Shown here one piece after another: positions 1 to 7,998 of a stretch of DNA of 42,222 nt (position 1 is the first letter of the stretch; the number at the start of each line of letters is the position of its first letter). This DNA is from Isoptericola sp. BMS4 (lineage in GTDB: Bacteria > Actinomycetota > Actinomycetes > Actinomycetales > Cellulomonadaceae), in contig NZ_SIRP01000001.1 in the NCBI RefSeq assembly GCF_011634835.1, forward strand, positions 1,165,606 through 1,207,827, given 5' to 3'. Both the position numbers and the translations under genes were made by a program. The notes beneath the pieces were generated by a model. That model ran no database searches. It was given only the letters and a program-made list of their open reading frames with translations, and had not been told where the DNA came from.

Positions 1-94
1 CGAACTGAGCGCCTGACCTCACCAGGATCACCGAGCGCTACACCACTACCGGGGACTTGACCGATCTGCGACGCTGTGCGGGCTTGCGGCAGCG

Positions 95-2686
95 GTGGCC
101 ATCGCCACCGTGACCGGCTGGGCTCCTGCGGCGCACGCGGTGCACGCGGCGCCCCCCGAACGGATCGTCTACGTGGCACCCGACGAGGGCGCCCGGGGGA
201 CGGCGTGCCATCAGAGGACCCCGTGTTCCATCGAGCGAGCCCAGGAGCTCGTCTCTGCCCTCGCCAAGGGGGGCAACAGGGACATCACGGTCCGGCTCGC
301 AGGCGGAACCTACCGGCTCGACGAGCCTCTCGAGCTGCGCGCCGAGGACGGCGGGCGGGACGGCCGTACGGTCACCTGGACCGCCGCACCCGGTGAGCGC
401 CCGGTGCTCACCGGTGCGATCCAGGTCGACGACTGGTCGGTCTACGACGAGGACGCCGGAGTGTATGTCGCGGACGTTCCGGCCGGGATCGACTCCCGCC
501 AGCTGTACGTCGAGGGGATCATCGCCGCCCGGGCCGCGATGCCCGTGGATAGCTCGGACGTCGAGGTGACGCCCGAAGGACTACGGATCGTGGACCCGGC
601 GCTGGACTACCTCGCCGACCTGCCGGACGCCGACAGGATGGAGTTCGAGTCCCTCGGCGACTTCACGAACCGGTACTCGCCGGTCGCCGGGATCGACGGC
701 GACCTCATCGTGATGGACCAGCCGGCATGGGACAACAACACCTGGGGATGGGACACCTTCCAGAACTCGTTCCTCGCCGCACCGACCTACTTCCTGCAGA
801 ACTCCCTGGCCTTCGTGGACGAGGTCGGCGAGTGGTACCTGGACCCCGAGGCCGGGCAGCTGTACTACAAGCCCGGCGAGGGCGTCGACCCCGACGACCT
901 GGACATCGAGCTGCCGCGGCTCGAGACGTTGATGAGCATCGGCGGCACGTACGACGAGCCCGTCACCGGCCTCGAGATCCGTGGCCTCGAGCTCACGGGC
1001 ACCTCGTGGCTCGGACCGTCCGCGTACGGGTATGCGAACCAACAGAACGGCACGTTCATCGCGGAGGACTACGAGTATCGCCCGGACGACGCCTTCGACA
1101 GCTGCTCCCGCGGCTGCGAAGCGTTCGAACGCGCCCGGTTCGACGCCTGGTACCAAGAGCCGGCCGCCGTCCAGGTCTCGGCGGCCTCGCGCGTGTCGCT
1201 CGTCGAGAACCGCTTCGTCAACCTCGGCTCGACGGGACTGGGTATCGGCAACGACGACAACGCTCACCTGAGCGGTGTCGGGCTGGGTGCCGGCGACATC
1301 ACGGTGGCGGGCAACATCTTCAACGAGATCTCCGGCCACGGCATCGCCGTCGGTGGCGTGCGCGCTGACGCCCACCACCCGAGCGACGTCGCCATGACCA
1401 ACCGTGACATCGTGATCGAGAACAACACGATCAACCGGGTCGCCGTCGACTACAAGGACAACTCGGGCATCCTCGGCACCTATGTGACGAACCTCGACAT
1501 CGTCCACAACGAGGTGGCCAACGTGGCCTACGACGGCATCGACACCGGCTTCGGCTGGGGCGCCAACGACCCCGGTGGCTCTGACGAGTACCTGCGCCGG
1601 GGCTACTACAACTGGCATCCGGTCTACGAGACCCCGACGACGCTCCGCGACAACACCGTGTCGGGCAACCTCGTCCGCAACACCAAGGCGCGCTTCGCGG
1701 ACGGCGGGACCCTGTACAACCTGTCGGCGAGCCCGGGCACCGTGGTGTCGGAGAACTATGTGACGAGGGCGTCGGGGGTCGGTCTCTATCTCGATGAGGG
1801 GACGCGCTACACGACGTACGAGCGCAACGTCCTGGACGGCAGCAACCCCTGGGTCTTCACCAACGCGTACAGTGCCGGGAACGGCACGAACGACAACCTG
1901 CTGCGCGGCAACTGGATGAACTCCGGAGGTGCGCAGATGCCGAACGCGGAAGCGCGCAACAACCGTCTCGAGGACAACGTCCGGGTCGACGGGACGGACT
2001 GGCCGGCGGAGGCCCAGGACGTCATCTGCGCCGCAGGCGTGGCGCCCGAGTACCGGACCGCCCTCAACGCGAATCTCTTCGGGCTGGACGGCTGCACGGT
2101 GGACGCTCCGGTCGGTGACGGCTCGCTCGTGACGGCCGAAGGGGTCGCCCGGTCGTACGCCGCGCAGGTCGGCGACAGCCTGGGCCTCGCCGCGGCCGGG
2201 GCCGACGTCTGGGGCGGAGGTGGCCAGATGGACGACGAGTACGCCGGCATCTACCGACCCGGCGGTCTCACCGACGGTGGCAGCGTGACGGTCCGGGTCG
2301 ACTCGCTCAACGACGCCGACCCGTGGGCCAAGAGCGGTGTGATGGTCCGCGACGACATCTCCGCGAGCGGCGAGTCCTCGGGCTACGCCGTGCTCGCCGT
2401 CACCGGAGGCCACGGTGTGGCCCTCCAGTGGGACGGGGACGGGGACGGCTACCTCGACCAGGCGCGCACGGCCGATGTCGACACCTTCCGCCCGGTGTGG
2501 GTGCGCCTGACGCGCTCCGGCGGCGAGCTGTCCGGGTCGTACTCCTACGACGGCGTGAACTTCAGCGCCGTCGGGGGCCCGGTCACGCTGCCTTCGGTGA
2601 CACCGCAGGACGCCGGCGTGTTCGCCACCTCGCACGACCGTGGACGGGCGGCGGTGAACATCTTCAGCGAGCTCGCCGTCGACTGA
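95..2686 (+). CDS. Secreted right-handed beta-helix glycosidase, GH141-like (possible alpha-L-fucosidase)
   Basis: Predicted secreted carbohydrate hydrolase of 863 residues from the first usable GTG. The N-terminus is a hydrophobic segment ending AAHA, a likely Sec signal peptide. Residues about 25-135 have the 'IVYVAP...GGTYRLDEPLEL...GERPVLTG' layout and about 245-300 the 'GEWYLDPEAGQLYYKPGEG' layout that I associate with family GH141, which includes a Bacteroides alpha-L-fucosidase. Residues about 360-640 are rich in short beta-helix rungs (VVSENYV, DIVIENNTI). The last 180 residues, with 'DPWAKSGVMVRDD', resemble a DUF1349-type concanavalin-like sugar-binding domain. Neighbouring oxidative deoxy-sugar genes fit an extracellular enzyme that releases L-fucose. 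The family call rests on remembered motifs; the beta-helix fold is firmer than the substrate. The start is doubtful: the signal peptide reads open upstream of the GTG without a normal start codon. Confidence 0.75.
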   Translation: MAIATVTGWAPAAHAVHAAPPERIVYVAPDEGARGTACHQRTPCSIERAQELVSALAKGGNRDITVRLAGGTYRLDEPLELRAEDGGRDGRTVTWTAAPGERPVLTGAIQVDDWSVYDEDAGVYVADVPAGIDSRQLYVEGIIAARAAMPVDSSDVEVTPEGLRIVDPALDYLADLPDADRMEFESLGDFTNRYSPVAGIDGDLIVMDQPAWDNNTWGWDTFQNSFLAAPTYFLQNSLAFVDEVGEWYLDPEAGQLYYKPGEGVDPDDLDIELPRLETLMSIGGTYDEPVTGLEIRGLELTGTSWLGPSAYGYANQQNGTFIAEDYEYRPDDAFDSCSRGCEAFERARFDAWYQEPAAVQVSAASRVSLVENRFVNLGSTGLGIGNDDNAHLSGVGLGAGDITVAGNIFNEISGHGIAVGGVRADAHHPSDVAMTNRDIVIENNTINRVAVDYKDNSGILGTYVTNLDIVHNEVANVAYDGIDTGFGWGANDPGGSDEYLRRGYYNWHPVYETPTTLRDNTVSGNLVRNTKARFADGGTLYNLSASPGTVVSENYVTRASGVGLYLDEGTRYTTYERNVLDGSNPWVFTNAYSAGNGTNDNLLRGNWMNSGGAQMPNAEARNNRLEDNVRVDGTDWPAEAQDVICAAGVAPEYRTALNANLFGLDGCTVDAPVGDGSLVTAEGVARSYAAQVGDSLGLAAAGADVWGGGGQMDDEYAGIYRPGGLTDGGSVTVRVDSLNDADPWAKSGVMVRDDISASGESSGYAVLAVTGGHGVALQWDGDGDGYLDQARTADVDTFRPVWVRLTRSGGELSGSYSYDGVNFSAVGGPVTLPSVTPQDAGVFATSHDRGRAAVNIFSELAVD

Positions 2687-2698
2687 GCGGCGCACCGC

Positions 2699-2776
2699 GT
2701 CGGCACGCCGGCCCGGCATGCCGACCGAGTGCCCCTGGGCTCGTGGACGATCGTGTCCTTGTCCCGGGGGCACTCG
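2699..2776. terminator. Paired hairpins between convergent genes
   Basis: Two adjacent inverted repeats lie between the convergent hydrolase and regulator genes. GTCGGCA (2699-2705) pairs with TGCCGAC (2719-2725). CGAGTGCCCC (2726-2735) pairs with GGGGCACTCG (2767-2776). They probably act as a bidirectional terminator. Confidence 0.5.
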
Positions 2777-2782
2777 CGCACC

Positions 2783-3565
2783 TCATCGACCCGCGCTCTT
2801 CGACCCGCGGTGGTCCGTGGGGCGGCGGCGGGTCCAGGCGTCCACGACATGGCGGTACATCGCCGTCGCGGCCTCTTCCGGGGATCCTGCGGCGATGGCC
2901 TCGAAGACCCGCTCGTGCTCGCGGAGCGTCTGCTCGTGGAACGATGCCGGGACGTCTACCCGGGCGTAGCGCGCACTCTCCCGTGCTCGCTCGTACAGGA
3001 TCCGGGCGATGCTCTCGGCGAGCCGGTTCCCCGACATGGCCATCACGGTCTCGTGGAAGGCCACGTCGGCCGCCAGGAAGCGGGGTACGTCGTCGATGGA
3101 CGTCCGCATCTCCTCGAGTGCCTCGCGCAGGGGCGCGAGCTGGGCGGGCGTCAGCGATGCCGCCGTCTCGCTCGCCATGGCGGACTCGAGCTGCCCCCTG
3201 ACCACCGTCAGCTCGTCGAGGACGCCGAGGGTCTTGTCGTGCGCGATCAGCGCCTGGAGGACCACACGGTCGAGCATGTTCCAGGACCGGGTCGGCTGCA
3301 CCACCGTGCCTCGCCCCTGGCTGACCGTGACGAGCCCCTTCTCCTCGAGCCGCTTGACCGACTCTCTCAGCACGGTCCGGCTGACACCGAACTGCTCGCT
3401 GAGGGGTAGCTCGGGCGGCAACGACTCACCCGGTGCGAGCCTGCCCGACACGATCAGGTCCACGAGCGCCTCGACGACCGCGACCCCCAGTCGCTTCGCG
3501 GGGACCCGCAGGGGAAGGGCGAGGGCCCCGGTTGCGTCGCCGCTGGTGCCGACGTCATCTGCCAT
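2783..3565 (-). CDS. GntR-family transcriptional regulator, FadR subfamily
   Basis: DNA-binding repressor of 260 residues. The N-terminal winged helix-turn-helix (about 25-92) contains 'LPPELPLSEQFGVSRTVLRESVKRLEEKGLV', the standard GntR recognition unit, written here only as family layout: LPPE, FGVSRTVLRE, then EKGLV. The C-terminal FCD domain (about 115-245) keeps the metal or ligand positions D167, H171, H217 and H239. Such regulators usually bind a sugar acid or other carboxylate and release DNA. The gene is divergent from the dehydratase and next to sugar genes, so it probably controls this locus. The ATG at 3565 has no ribosome site but sits 6 nt after a TATAGT hexamer, suggesting a leaderless mRNA. 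The ligand is unknown; an L-fuconate-type acid is a guess from context. Confidence 0.9.
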   Translation of the reverse strand: MADDVGTSGDATGALALPLRVPAKRLGVAVVEALVDLIVSGRLAPGESLPPELPLSEQFGVSRTVLRESVKRLEEKGLVTVSQGRGTVVQPTRSWNMLDRVVLQALIAHDKTLGVLDELTVVRGQLESAMASETAASLTPAQLAPLREALEEMRTSIDDVPRFLAADVAFHETVMAMSGNRLAESIARILYERARESARYARVDVPASFHEQTLREHERVFEAIAAGSPEEAATAMYRHVVDAWTRRRPTDHRGSKSAGR

Positions 3566-3571
3566 GAGGGG

Positions 3572-3577
3572 ACTATA
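3572..3577 (-). promoter_or_regulatory. -10 hexamer of the FadR-type regulator gene
   Basis: TATAGT on the minus strand, 6 nt before the ATG at 3565, with no Shine-Dalgarno sequence between. This is the spacing expected for a leaderless transcript. Confidence 0.55.
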
Positions 3578-3599
3578 GCCAACAGCGCTCAAAAAGTAG

Positions 3600-3610
3600 A
3601 CATGTGATGT
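3600..3610. promoter_or_regulatory. Candidate FadR-family operator, copy 1
   Basis: ACATGTGATGT is a perfect inverted repeat ACAT-GTG-ATGT with a 3-nt centre, the same geometry as the classic FadR consensus TGGT-N3-ACCA. It lies between the divergent regulator and dehydratase promoters. A near-identical copy (ACATGTGACGT) lies at 10392-10402 in front of the transporter operon, which the same regulator would be expected to control. Confidence 0.55.
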
Positions 3611-3626
3611 ATGCTGTTTGGCATAC
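3609..3626. promoter_or_regulatory. Inverted repeat GTATGC-N6-GCATAC
   Basis: Perfect 6-bp arms (3609-3614 and 3621-3626) around TGTTTG, just downstream of the candidate operator and about 50 bp before the dehydratase ATG. It could be a second operator or extend the first. A possible -10 hexamer for the dehydratase, TACGAT, overlaps its right edge at 3624-3629. Confidence 0.4.
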
Positions 3627-3676
3627 GATGGCATCTCCGTTCGGCGACGGGCGCACCCGATGAAGGACCGCGAACT

Positions 3677-4846
3677 ATGAAGATCACTGGCTTTCGCACT
3701 CTGACGACCCTCCAGGACTGGGGGCGTCCCGTCGGGGACGTCAACGGCTTCATCGATGACGGCATCACCGAGGTTCCGGTGGTCGTCGTGGAGACGGACG
3801 GTGGTCTCGAGGGCATCGGTGTGGGATCGCACGCGGACCTCGATCGTCTCTTTCCCGCCCTCGAGGGGCAGGACCCGCGGGCGGTGTCGGCGCTCCACGA
3901 CCGGATGCTGGCCCACGTCTTCAAGAGCGGGCACGCCGGCGCGACGTTCGGCGGCGTCGGAGCGTTCGACATGGCCCTGTGGGACCTGAAGGCCAAGATG
4001 GCCGACGAGCCGCTGTGGCGCACGCTCGGAGCCGCCGACCGGTTCGTCCCCGCCTACGCCTCGGCCCTGGAGGTGGCCGTCCCGGACGACGAGCTCGGTG
4101 CGCTGCTGTCCGGCTGGGTCGAGAGGGGCTTCACCAGCGTGAAGCTCAAGGGTGGGCTCGACCTCGACCGTGACGCCGCCAGGCTCCGGCTCGTCGGCGA
4201 CCTCTTCCGGCGCAACACCTCGCGGCCCGGGCTCATGCTCGACGCGAACGAGTCCTGGAGCCGCAAGCAGGCGGTGCGGCACGTCTCGGAGCTCGAGCGA
4301 GAGTTCGACCTCACGTGGGTCGAGGAGCCGTTGCGCCGCTGGGACGCCGAAGGGATGGCGCTGCTGACGCGCTCGGTCCGTGCGGGCGTGGCGACCGGCG
4401 AGAACCTGACCGGTCTCGAACAGCTCCGTCCGCTGCTCGACGCCGGTGCGGTCGACATCGTCCAGGTCGGCAGCATGTGGGGAGTCACCCATTTCCTCCG
4501 TGCCGCCGTCGTCGCCTACGCGCACGACCTGCCCATCAGCCCTGTCGGTTCGCTCGCGAGCCCCGTGTGGCATGCCGCTGCCGCGGTCCCGAACCACCTT
4601 GCGCTGGAGCTGCAGAGCCTGACCGACCCGGTCGGCCTGGACACCGATCACGAGGTCGACGACGGCGGTGTCGTCCTGGGCGACGACCCGGGCAACGGCC
4701 TGTCGATCGACGAGCGGGCCATCGCCCGGACCCACGCGCTCCAGCGATGGGCGCAGCCGTCAGGTCCCCATGTCCGGCCCGAACGCGCCGGCCTCCGGCT
4801 GGTGCCCGAGGACGTGGTCTTCGGCCGCGCGGCTGGAGACTGCTGA
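3677..4846 (+). CDS. Enolase-superfamily sugar-acid dehydratase (L-fuconate dehydratase-like)
   Basis: Mandelate racemase/muconate lactonizing-type enzyme of 389 residues, expected to dehydrate an aldonic acid to a 2-keto-3-deoxy acid. The capping domain (about 1-120) is followed by the barrel. Metal ligands are D189 in DANESW, E216 in VEEPL and E242 in TGENL. The general-base motif KxK is K156-L-K158. The usual Asp-His dyad is not evident: the Asp position reads QVGSMW (about 265) and the His position reads SPVGS (V290), so stereochemistry or reaction may differ from known members. AAGGA at 3663-3667 supports the ATG at 3677. It stands alone on the plus strand, divergent from the regulator, and context suggests L-fuconate or a related acid. 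It could equally act on another 6-deoxy or hexonic acid. Confidence 0.75.
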   Translation: MKITGFRTLTTLQDWGRPVGDVNGFIDDGITEVPVVVVETDGGLEGIGVGSHADLDRLFPALEGQDPRAVSALHDRMLAHVFKSGHAGATFGGVGAFDMALWDLKAKMADEPLWRTLGAADRFVPAYASALEVAVPDDELGALLSGWVERGFTSVKLKGGLDLDRDAARLRLVGDLFRRNTSRPGLMLDANESWSRKQAVRHVSELEREFDLTWVEEPLRRWDAEGMALLTRSVRAGVATGENLTGLEQLRPLLDAGAVDIVQVGSMWGVTHFLRAAVVAYAHDLPISPVGSLASPVWHAAAAVPNHLALELQSLTDPVGLDTDHEVDDGGVVLGDDPGNGLSIDERAIARTHALQRWAQPSGPHVRPERAGLRLVPEDVVFGRAAGDC

Positions 4847-4861
4847 CCCAGGAAGGCGGCG

Positions 4862-4892
4862 AAGGCCCTCCGGAGAAGCTCCGGAGGGCCTT
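4862..4892. terminator. Perfect 14-bp stem bidirectional terminator
   Basis: Arms 4862-4875 and 4879-4892 are perfectly complementary (AAGGCCCTCCGGAG with its reverse complement) around the 3-nt loop AAG. The hairpin sits between the convergent dehydratase and aldo/keto reductase genes. Confidence 0.8.
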
Positions 4893-4929
4893 GGCGATGG
4901 TCGGCCTCGCGCAGGTGCACGACGACCGG

Positions 4930-5910
4930 TCAGCTCAGGGCCGCCGGCTCGAGGAGGCCGGCCGCCACCAGGTCCGACCAGAGTTCGGCCGGTACGCCCT
5001 GGTCGTGCCGGTCGACGTTCATGTCCAGCTGCGCGGAGTCCCGCGCACCGAGAACCACGGCCGTCACGGCGGGATGCATGAGGGGGAGCTCGACGGCGGC
5101 GGCGGGAAGCGTCGTCCCGTGCCGCCGGCAGATCTCGGCGATCCTGCGCGCACGGGACAGCATCTCCGCCGGAGCCGGTCCGTACTCGTACAGAGCGTCG
5201 TCCGGGGGCCACGGTCTGCTGAGCAGTCCGGAGTTGAAGACGCCGGCGACGACGATCGCGACTCCGGCGTCTCGTGCCGGCTCGAGCGCCGAGCGCAGTG
5301 CGCCCTGCTCGAGCAGGGTGAAGCGCCCGGCCACCATGACGACGTCGGCCAGGCCGCTCGTGAACAGGCCTGGTACTCGGTGCGGCGCGTTCGTCCCCAC
5401 GCCGATGGCCCGGACCACCTTCTGGTCGCGCAGTTCGGCGAGAGCCTCGAGCGCTCGCAGCCCCGAGTCGGGGGAGTGCTGGTCCGGATCGTGTGCGTAG
5501 ACGGTGTCGACGTGGTCCAGCCCGAGCCGGTCGAGAGAGGCGTCGAGCGACCGTCGCACGCCGTCGCGGCTGAAGTCCCACACTCGCCGCACGTCGCCGG
5601 GGACGACGAACCCGTCGTCGTCGAGCGCGGTCGGTCGGGGGTGAGGTTCGAGCAGCCGGCCCACCTTCGTCGAGATGACGTACTCGTCGCGCGGCCGTTG
5701 CCTCAGCACCGCGCCCAACCGGCGCTCGGACAGCCCGAGGCCGTAGTGCGGCGCCGTGTCGAAGTAGCGGATCCCTCGGTCCCAGGCGCCGCGGACGAGC
5801 GCCTCGGCGTCCTCGTCGGTCATCGCGCGGCCGAGATTGCCGAGCGTCGACGCCCCGAGGCCGAGCTCCGTCAGTCGCAGACCGCTGGTCCCGAGGGGCC
5901 TCGAGCGCAT
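4930..5910 (-). CDS. Aldo/keto reductase, L-fucose (D-threo-aldose) 1-dehydrogenase-like
   Basis: NAD(P)-dependent sugar oxidoreductase of 326 residues with the AKR barrel. The catalytic tetrad is visible: D51 (YFDTAP), Y56 (HYGLG), K82 (ISTKVG) and H140 (VYAHDPD). The order 'SERRLGAVLRQRPRDEYVIS' and 'DSGLRALEALAELR' resembles the D-threo-aldose 1-dehydrogenase group, which oxidises L-fucose to L-fucono-lactone. It is the last gene of the minus-strand transporter operon, starting 5 bp after the lactonase stop, so it would supply that enzyme's substrate. The cytoplasmic location follows from the lack of a signal peptide. L-Galactose or D-arabinose are alternative substrates of the same enzyme group. 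Confidence 0.85.
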   Translation of the reverse strand: MRSRPLGTSGLRLTELGLGASTLGNLGRAMTDEDAEALVRGAWDRGIRYFDTAPHYGLGLSERRLGAVLRQRPRDEYVISTKVGRLLEPHPRPTALDDDGFVVPGDVRRVWDFSRDGVRRSLDASLDRLGLDHVDTVYAHDPDQHSPDSGLRALEALAELRDQKVVRAIGVGTNAPHRVPGLFTSGLADVVMVAGRFTLLEQGALRSALEPARDAGVAIVVAGVFNSGLLSRPWPPDDALYEYGPAPAEMLSRARRIAEICRRHGTTLPAAAVELPLMHPAVTAVVLGARDSAQLDMNVDRHDQGVPAELWSDLVAAGLLEPAALS

Positions 5911-5915
5911 CGCCG

Positions 5916-6764
5916 TCACCGCGTCAGCCCGTAGGTTCGTGCCGTGTTCCGGCCGTCGATGGCGGCCTGATCGTCCGGGGCGAGACGATCGGTCAGCTCC
6001 ACGTACGCCCGCAGCCACGCCTCGTACCCGCCGGCCAGCTCGGCGAGCGGCCAGTCCGAGCCGAACAGCAGCCGCCGCGGTCCGAAGACCCGGAGCGCGT
6101 GATCGACGATCGGTCTCAGGCGCGCGACCGACCACCGGCCCGGCTCGTCCTCGGTCACGAGACCGGAGACCTTGGCGACGACGTTCGGCTCCCCCGCGAC
6201 GAGCGCCAGGTCCCGGGCCCAGTCGACGAGCGTGGTGCTCGGCACCGGCACCTTCCCGAGGTGGTCCAGGACGAAGCGTGTCCGCGGGTGGTCGCGGACG
6301 ACCTGCGCGGCCTGGGCCAGCTGCTCGTGTCCCACGAGGACGTCGAACGTCAGGTCGAGGTCTGCCAGATCGTCGAGACCCCGGCCGACGTCGTCCCGGG
6401 AGAGCCAGCGCTCGTCGTCCTCGACGAAGGTGACGTGGCGGATCCCGACGAGCTTCTCCCCTCCGGGTCCCGACCGGAGTGCGCCGACCTGGGCGCGCAC
6501 GTCGCCGGTGAGGTCGACCCAGCCGACGACGCCGGCCACGGCGTCCAGCTCGCGGGAGTCGGCCAGCAGGTCGACCGTCTCGTCGATGTCGTTGACCGCC
6601 TGCACCACGACACCACCGCGAACGCCGTGCCGGCCCAGCTCGGCCACGGCGTGCGTCGGAGGGAAATCCTTGGCGATGCCCGCCATCGTGTCCGGGTCGA
6701 TCCAGGGCTGCGGGTGCTTGGCTCGTTCCCACACGTGCAGGTGGGCGTCCAGGATCTGCCTCAT
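5916..6764 (-). CDS. Amidohydrolase-family sugar lactonase (L-fuconolactonase-like)
   Basis: Metal-dependent hydrolase of 282 residues in the COG3618 'predicted TIM-barrel' family, which includes L-fucono-1,5-lactonase and L-rhamnono-lactonase. The N-terminal HxH metal motif is H8-L-H10 (DAHLHVWE). Further barrel-end residues are in LDHLGK (about 185) and FGSDWP (about 235). It would open the lactone made by the adjacent aldo/keto reductase to the free acid used by the dehydratase. The ATG overlaps the mutarotase stop codon by 4 bp (ATGA), showing translational coupling and fixing the start. The exact lactone cannot be read from sequence. Confidence 0.87.
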   Translation of the reverse strand: MRQILDAHLHVWERAKHPQPWIDPDTMAGIAKDFPPTHAVAELGRHGVRGGVVVQAVNDIDETVDLLADSRELDAVAGVVGWVDLTGDVRAQVGALRSGPGGEKLVGIRHVTFVEDDERWLSRDDVGRGLDDLADLDLTFDVLVGHEQLAQAAQVVRDHPRTRFVLDHLGKVPVPSTTLVDWARDLALVAGEPNVVAKVSGLVTEDEPGRWSVARLRPIVDHALRVFGPRRLLFGSDWPLAELAGGYEAWLRAYVELTDRLAPDDQAAIDGRNTARTYGLTR

Positions 6765-7087
6765 GCCAGGTGCCAGACCTCCTCGAGCCGACGCCACCGG
6801 TCGGCGGGTCGGGCGTCGCGGCCGAAGGGCGTCTGGCACGGGTCGGTATGCCTCAGCCACTCCTGCATGTCCGGGTCGGAGTCCAGCTGTGCCATGTCGG
6901 CCTCGTAGTCGTCGCCCGTGTACTCGTAGTACCCGACGAGCGTGTTCTCGAGCACGAAGATCGAATAGTTGGTGATGTGGTGGGCGGACAGGGCCGCCTC
7001 CACCTGCGGCCACACCGCGGAGTGCAGCCGCAGATATTCCGCACGCTTCTCGGGCACCACGTCCACGACGAAGGCGAGGCGTTGCAT
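6761..7087 (-). CDS. L-rhamnose/L-fucose mutarotase family protein (RhaM-like)
   Basis: Small dimeric alpha-beta enzyme of 108 residues that interconverts sugar anomers. Y18 and H22 in 'EYLRLHSAVWPQVE' match the catalytic Tyr and His of E. coli RhaM in both identity and numbering. The 'HHITNYSIF...YYEYTGDDYEADM' core is also typical of the family. In other bacteria a RhaM-type protein accompanies the non-phosphorylating L-fucose pathway. The ATG at 7087 is preferred over the in-frame GTG at 7093 because AAAGGAG lies at proper distance from the ATG but would touch the GTG. It follows the permease gene directly and overlaps the lactonase start. Confidence 0.9.
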   Translation of the reverse strand: MQRLAFVVDVVPEKRAEYLRLHSAVWPQVEAALSAHHITNYSIFVLENTLVGYYEYTGDDYEADMAQLDSDPDMQEWLRHTDPCQTPFGRDARPADRWRRLEEVWHLA

Positions 7088-7089
7088 GG

Positions 7090-7998
7090 TCACTCCTTTG
7101 TCCCGCCGGCGGTGAGGCCGGCGACGAGGAATCGTTGGGAGAACAGGAAGACGAGCAGCACGGGGGTGACCGACAGCAGGGTCGCCACCGCCAGGGTCGG
7201 CAGCTCGATGGCGGTCACCCCGGCCGATGTCGGGTTGAACGCCGGCACGCTGCCCAGCAGCTCGGTCAGGCCCACCTGGATGGGGGCGGCGCGGCCGGGA
7301 ACGGTGAGGAACGGGAGAAAGAAGTTGTTCCAGTTGGCCACGAAGCTGAAGAACCCCACCAGCGCGACCACGGGGAGCGCGAGGGGCATCGCGATCCTGG
7401 TGAACACGACGAACTCGCCGCAGCCGTCGATCCGGGCCGCGTTGAGCAGGTCACGAGGAACGCTGGTCGAGAAGTAGATGTACGTCAGGTACACACCGAA
7501 CGGGAAGAACGAGAACGGCAGGATCGCAGCGAGCGGGTGGCCGATCAGATTCACCGCCGACAGCTCGAGGAAGATCGGGAGCACCAGTGCGGTGTTCGGG
7601 ATGAGCATCACGACGAGGGTCGTGGTGAGCAGCACCTTGCGTCCGCGAAAGTCGCCGAGCGCGAGCGTGTAGCCAGCGGGGACCGTCGTGACGAGGGTGA
7701 TCACCAGCGCGCCGAACGAGTAGAGCAACGAGTTCCCGAGCCACCGGAAGACGATGCCGTCCTGGAAGCTCACGAGCGCGTTCCAGTTGACGGCCAGGTC
7801 GTCGAAGGAGCCCAGGACGAACGGGCCCGTCGTGATGAGCGCGTGCGGGGACTTCCCCGTGGCGATCAGCAACCACACGATCGGCACGGCGAAGAAGAGG
7901 ACGAAGAAGACCGTGATGACGATGATGGTCGCGCGTCCCAGCCAGGCGCCGGGCGTCAGCTCACGGCGGGGGCGGGTGCGCAGGTCAGTCGCGCTCAA
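7090..7998 (-). CDS. ABC sugar transporter permease, MalG/LacG type
   Basis: Inner-membrane subunit of 302 residues for carbohydrate uptake (CUT1 type). About six transmembrane helices are visible, the first at 24-47. The EAA-type loop that contacts the ATPase is around 'LLNAARIDGCGEFVVF' (about 195). The start is an unusual TTG at 7998, chosen because GAGGAGG lies 5 nt upstream on the minus strand and no better start follows. The gene therefore overlaps the preceding permease by 14 bp. It works with that permease, the binding lipoprotein and an ATPase that is not encoded here. Confidence 0.9.
   Translation of the reverse strand: MSATDLRTRPRRELTPGAWLGRATIIVITVFFVLFFAVPIVWLLIATGKSPHALITTGPFVLGSFDDLAVNWNALVSFQDGIVFRWLGNSLLYSFGALVITLVTTVPAGYTLALGDFRGRKVLLTTTLVVMLIPNTALVLPIFLELSAVNLIGHPLAAILPFSFFPFGVYLTYIYFSTSVPRDLLNAARIDGCGEFVVFTRIAMPLALPVVALVGFFSFVANWNNFFLPFLTVPGRAAPIQVGLTELLGSVPAFNPTSAGVTAIELPTLAVATLLSVTPVLLVFLFSQRFLVAGLTAGGTKE

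Noticed and set aside
581-2773. A 730-codon open frame antisense to the beta-helix hydrolase gene
   Set aside because: It is the mirror of a real GC-rich gene, has no family motif and an Arg/Val/Asp-rich make-up typical of antisense frames.
3677-4846. L-rhamnonate dehydratase
   Set aside because: The RhaM-type mutarotase alone would allow rhamnose, but the AKR and lactonase types and the GH141-like enzyme fit fucose better; the substrate remains open.
7088-7093. GTG 7093 as the mutarotase start
   Set aside because: The AAAGGAG ribosome site would abut the GTG; it is correctly spaced for the ATG at 7087, which also gives RhaM numbering of the catalytic Tyr and His.
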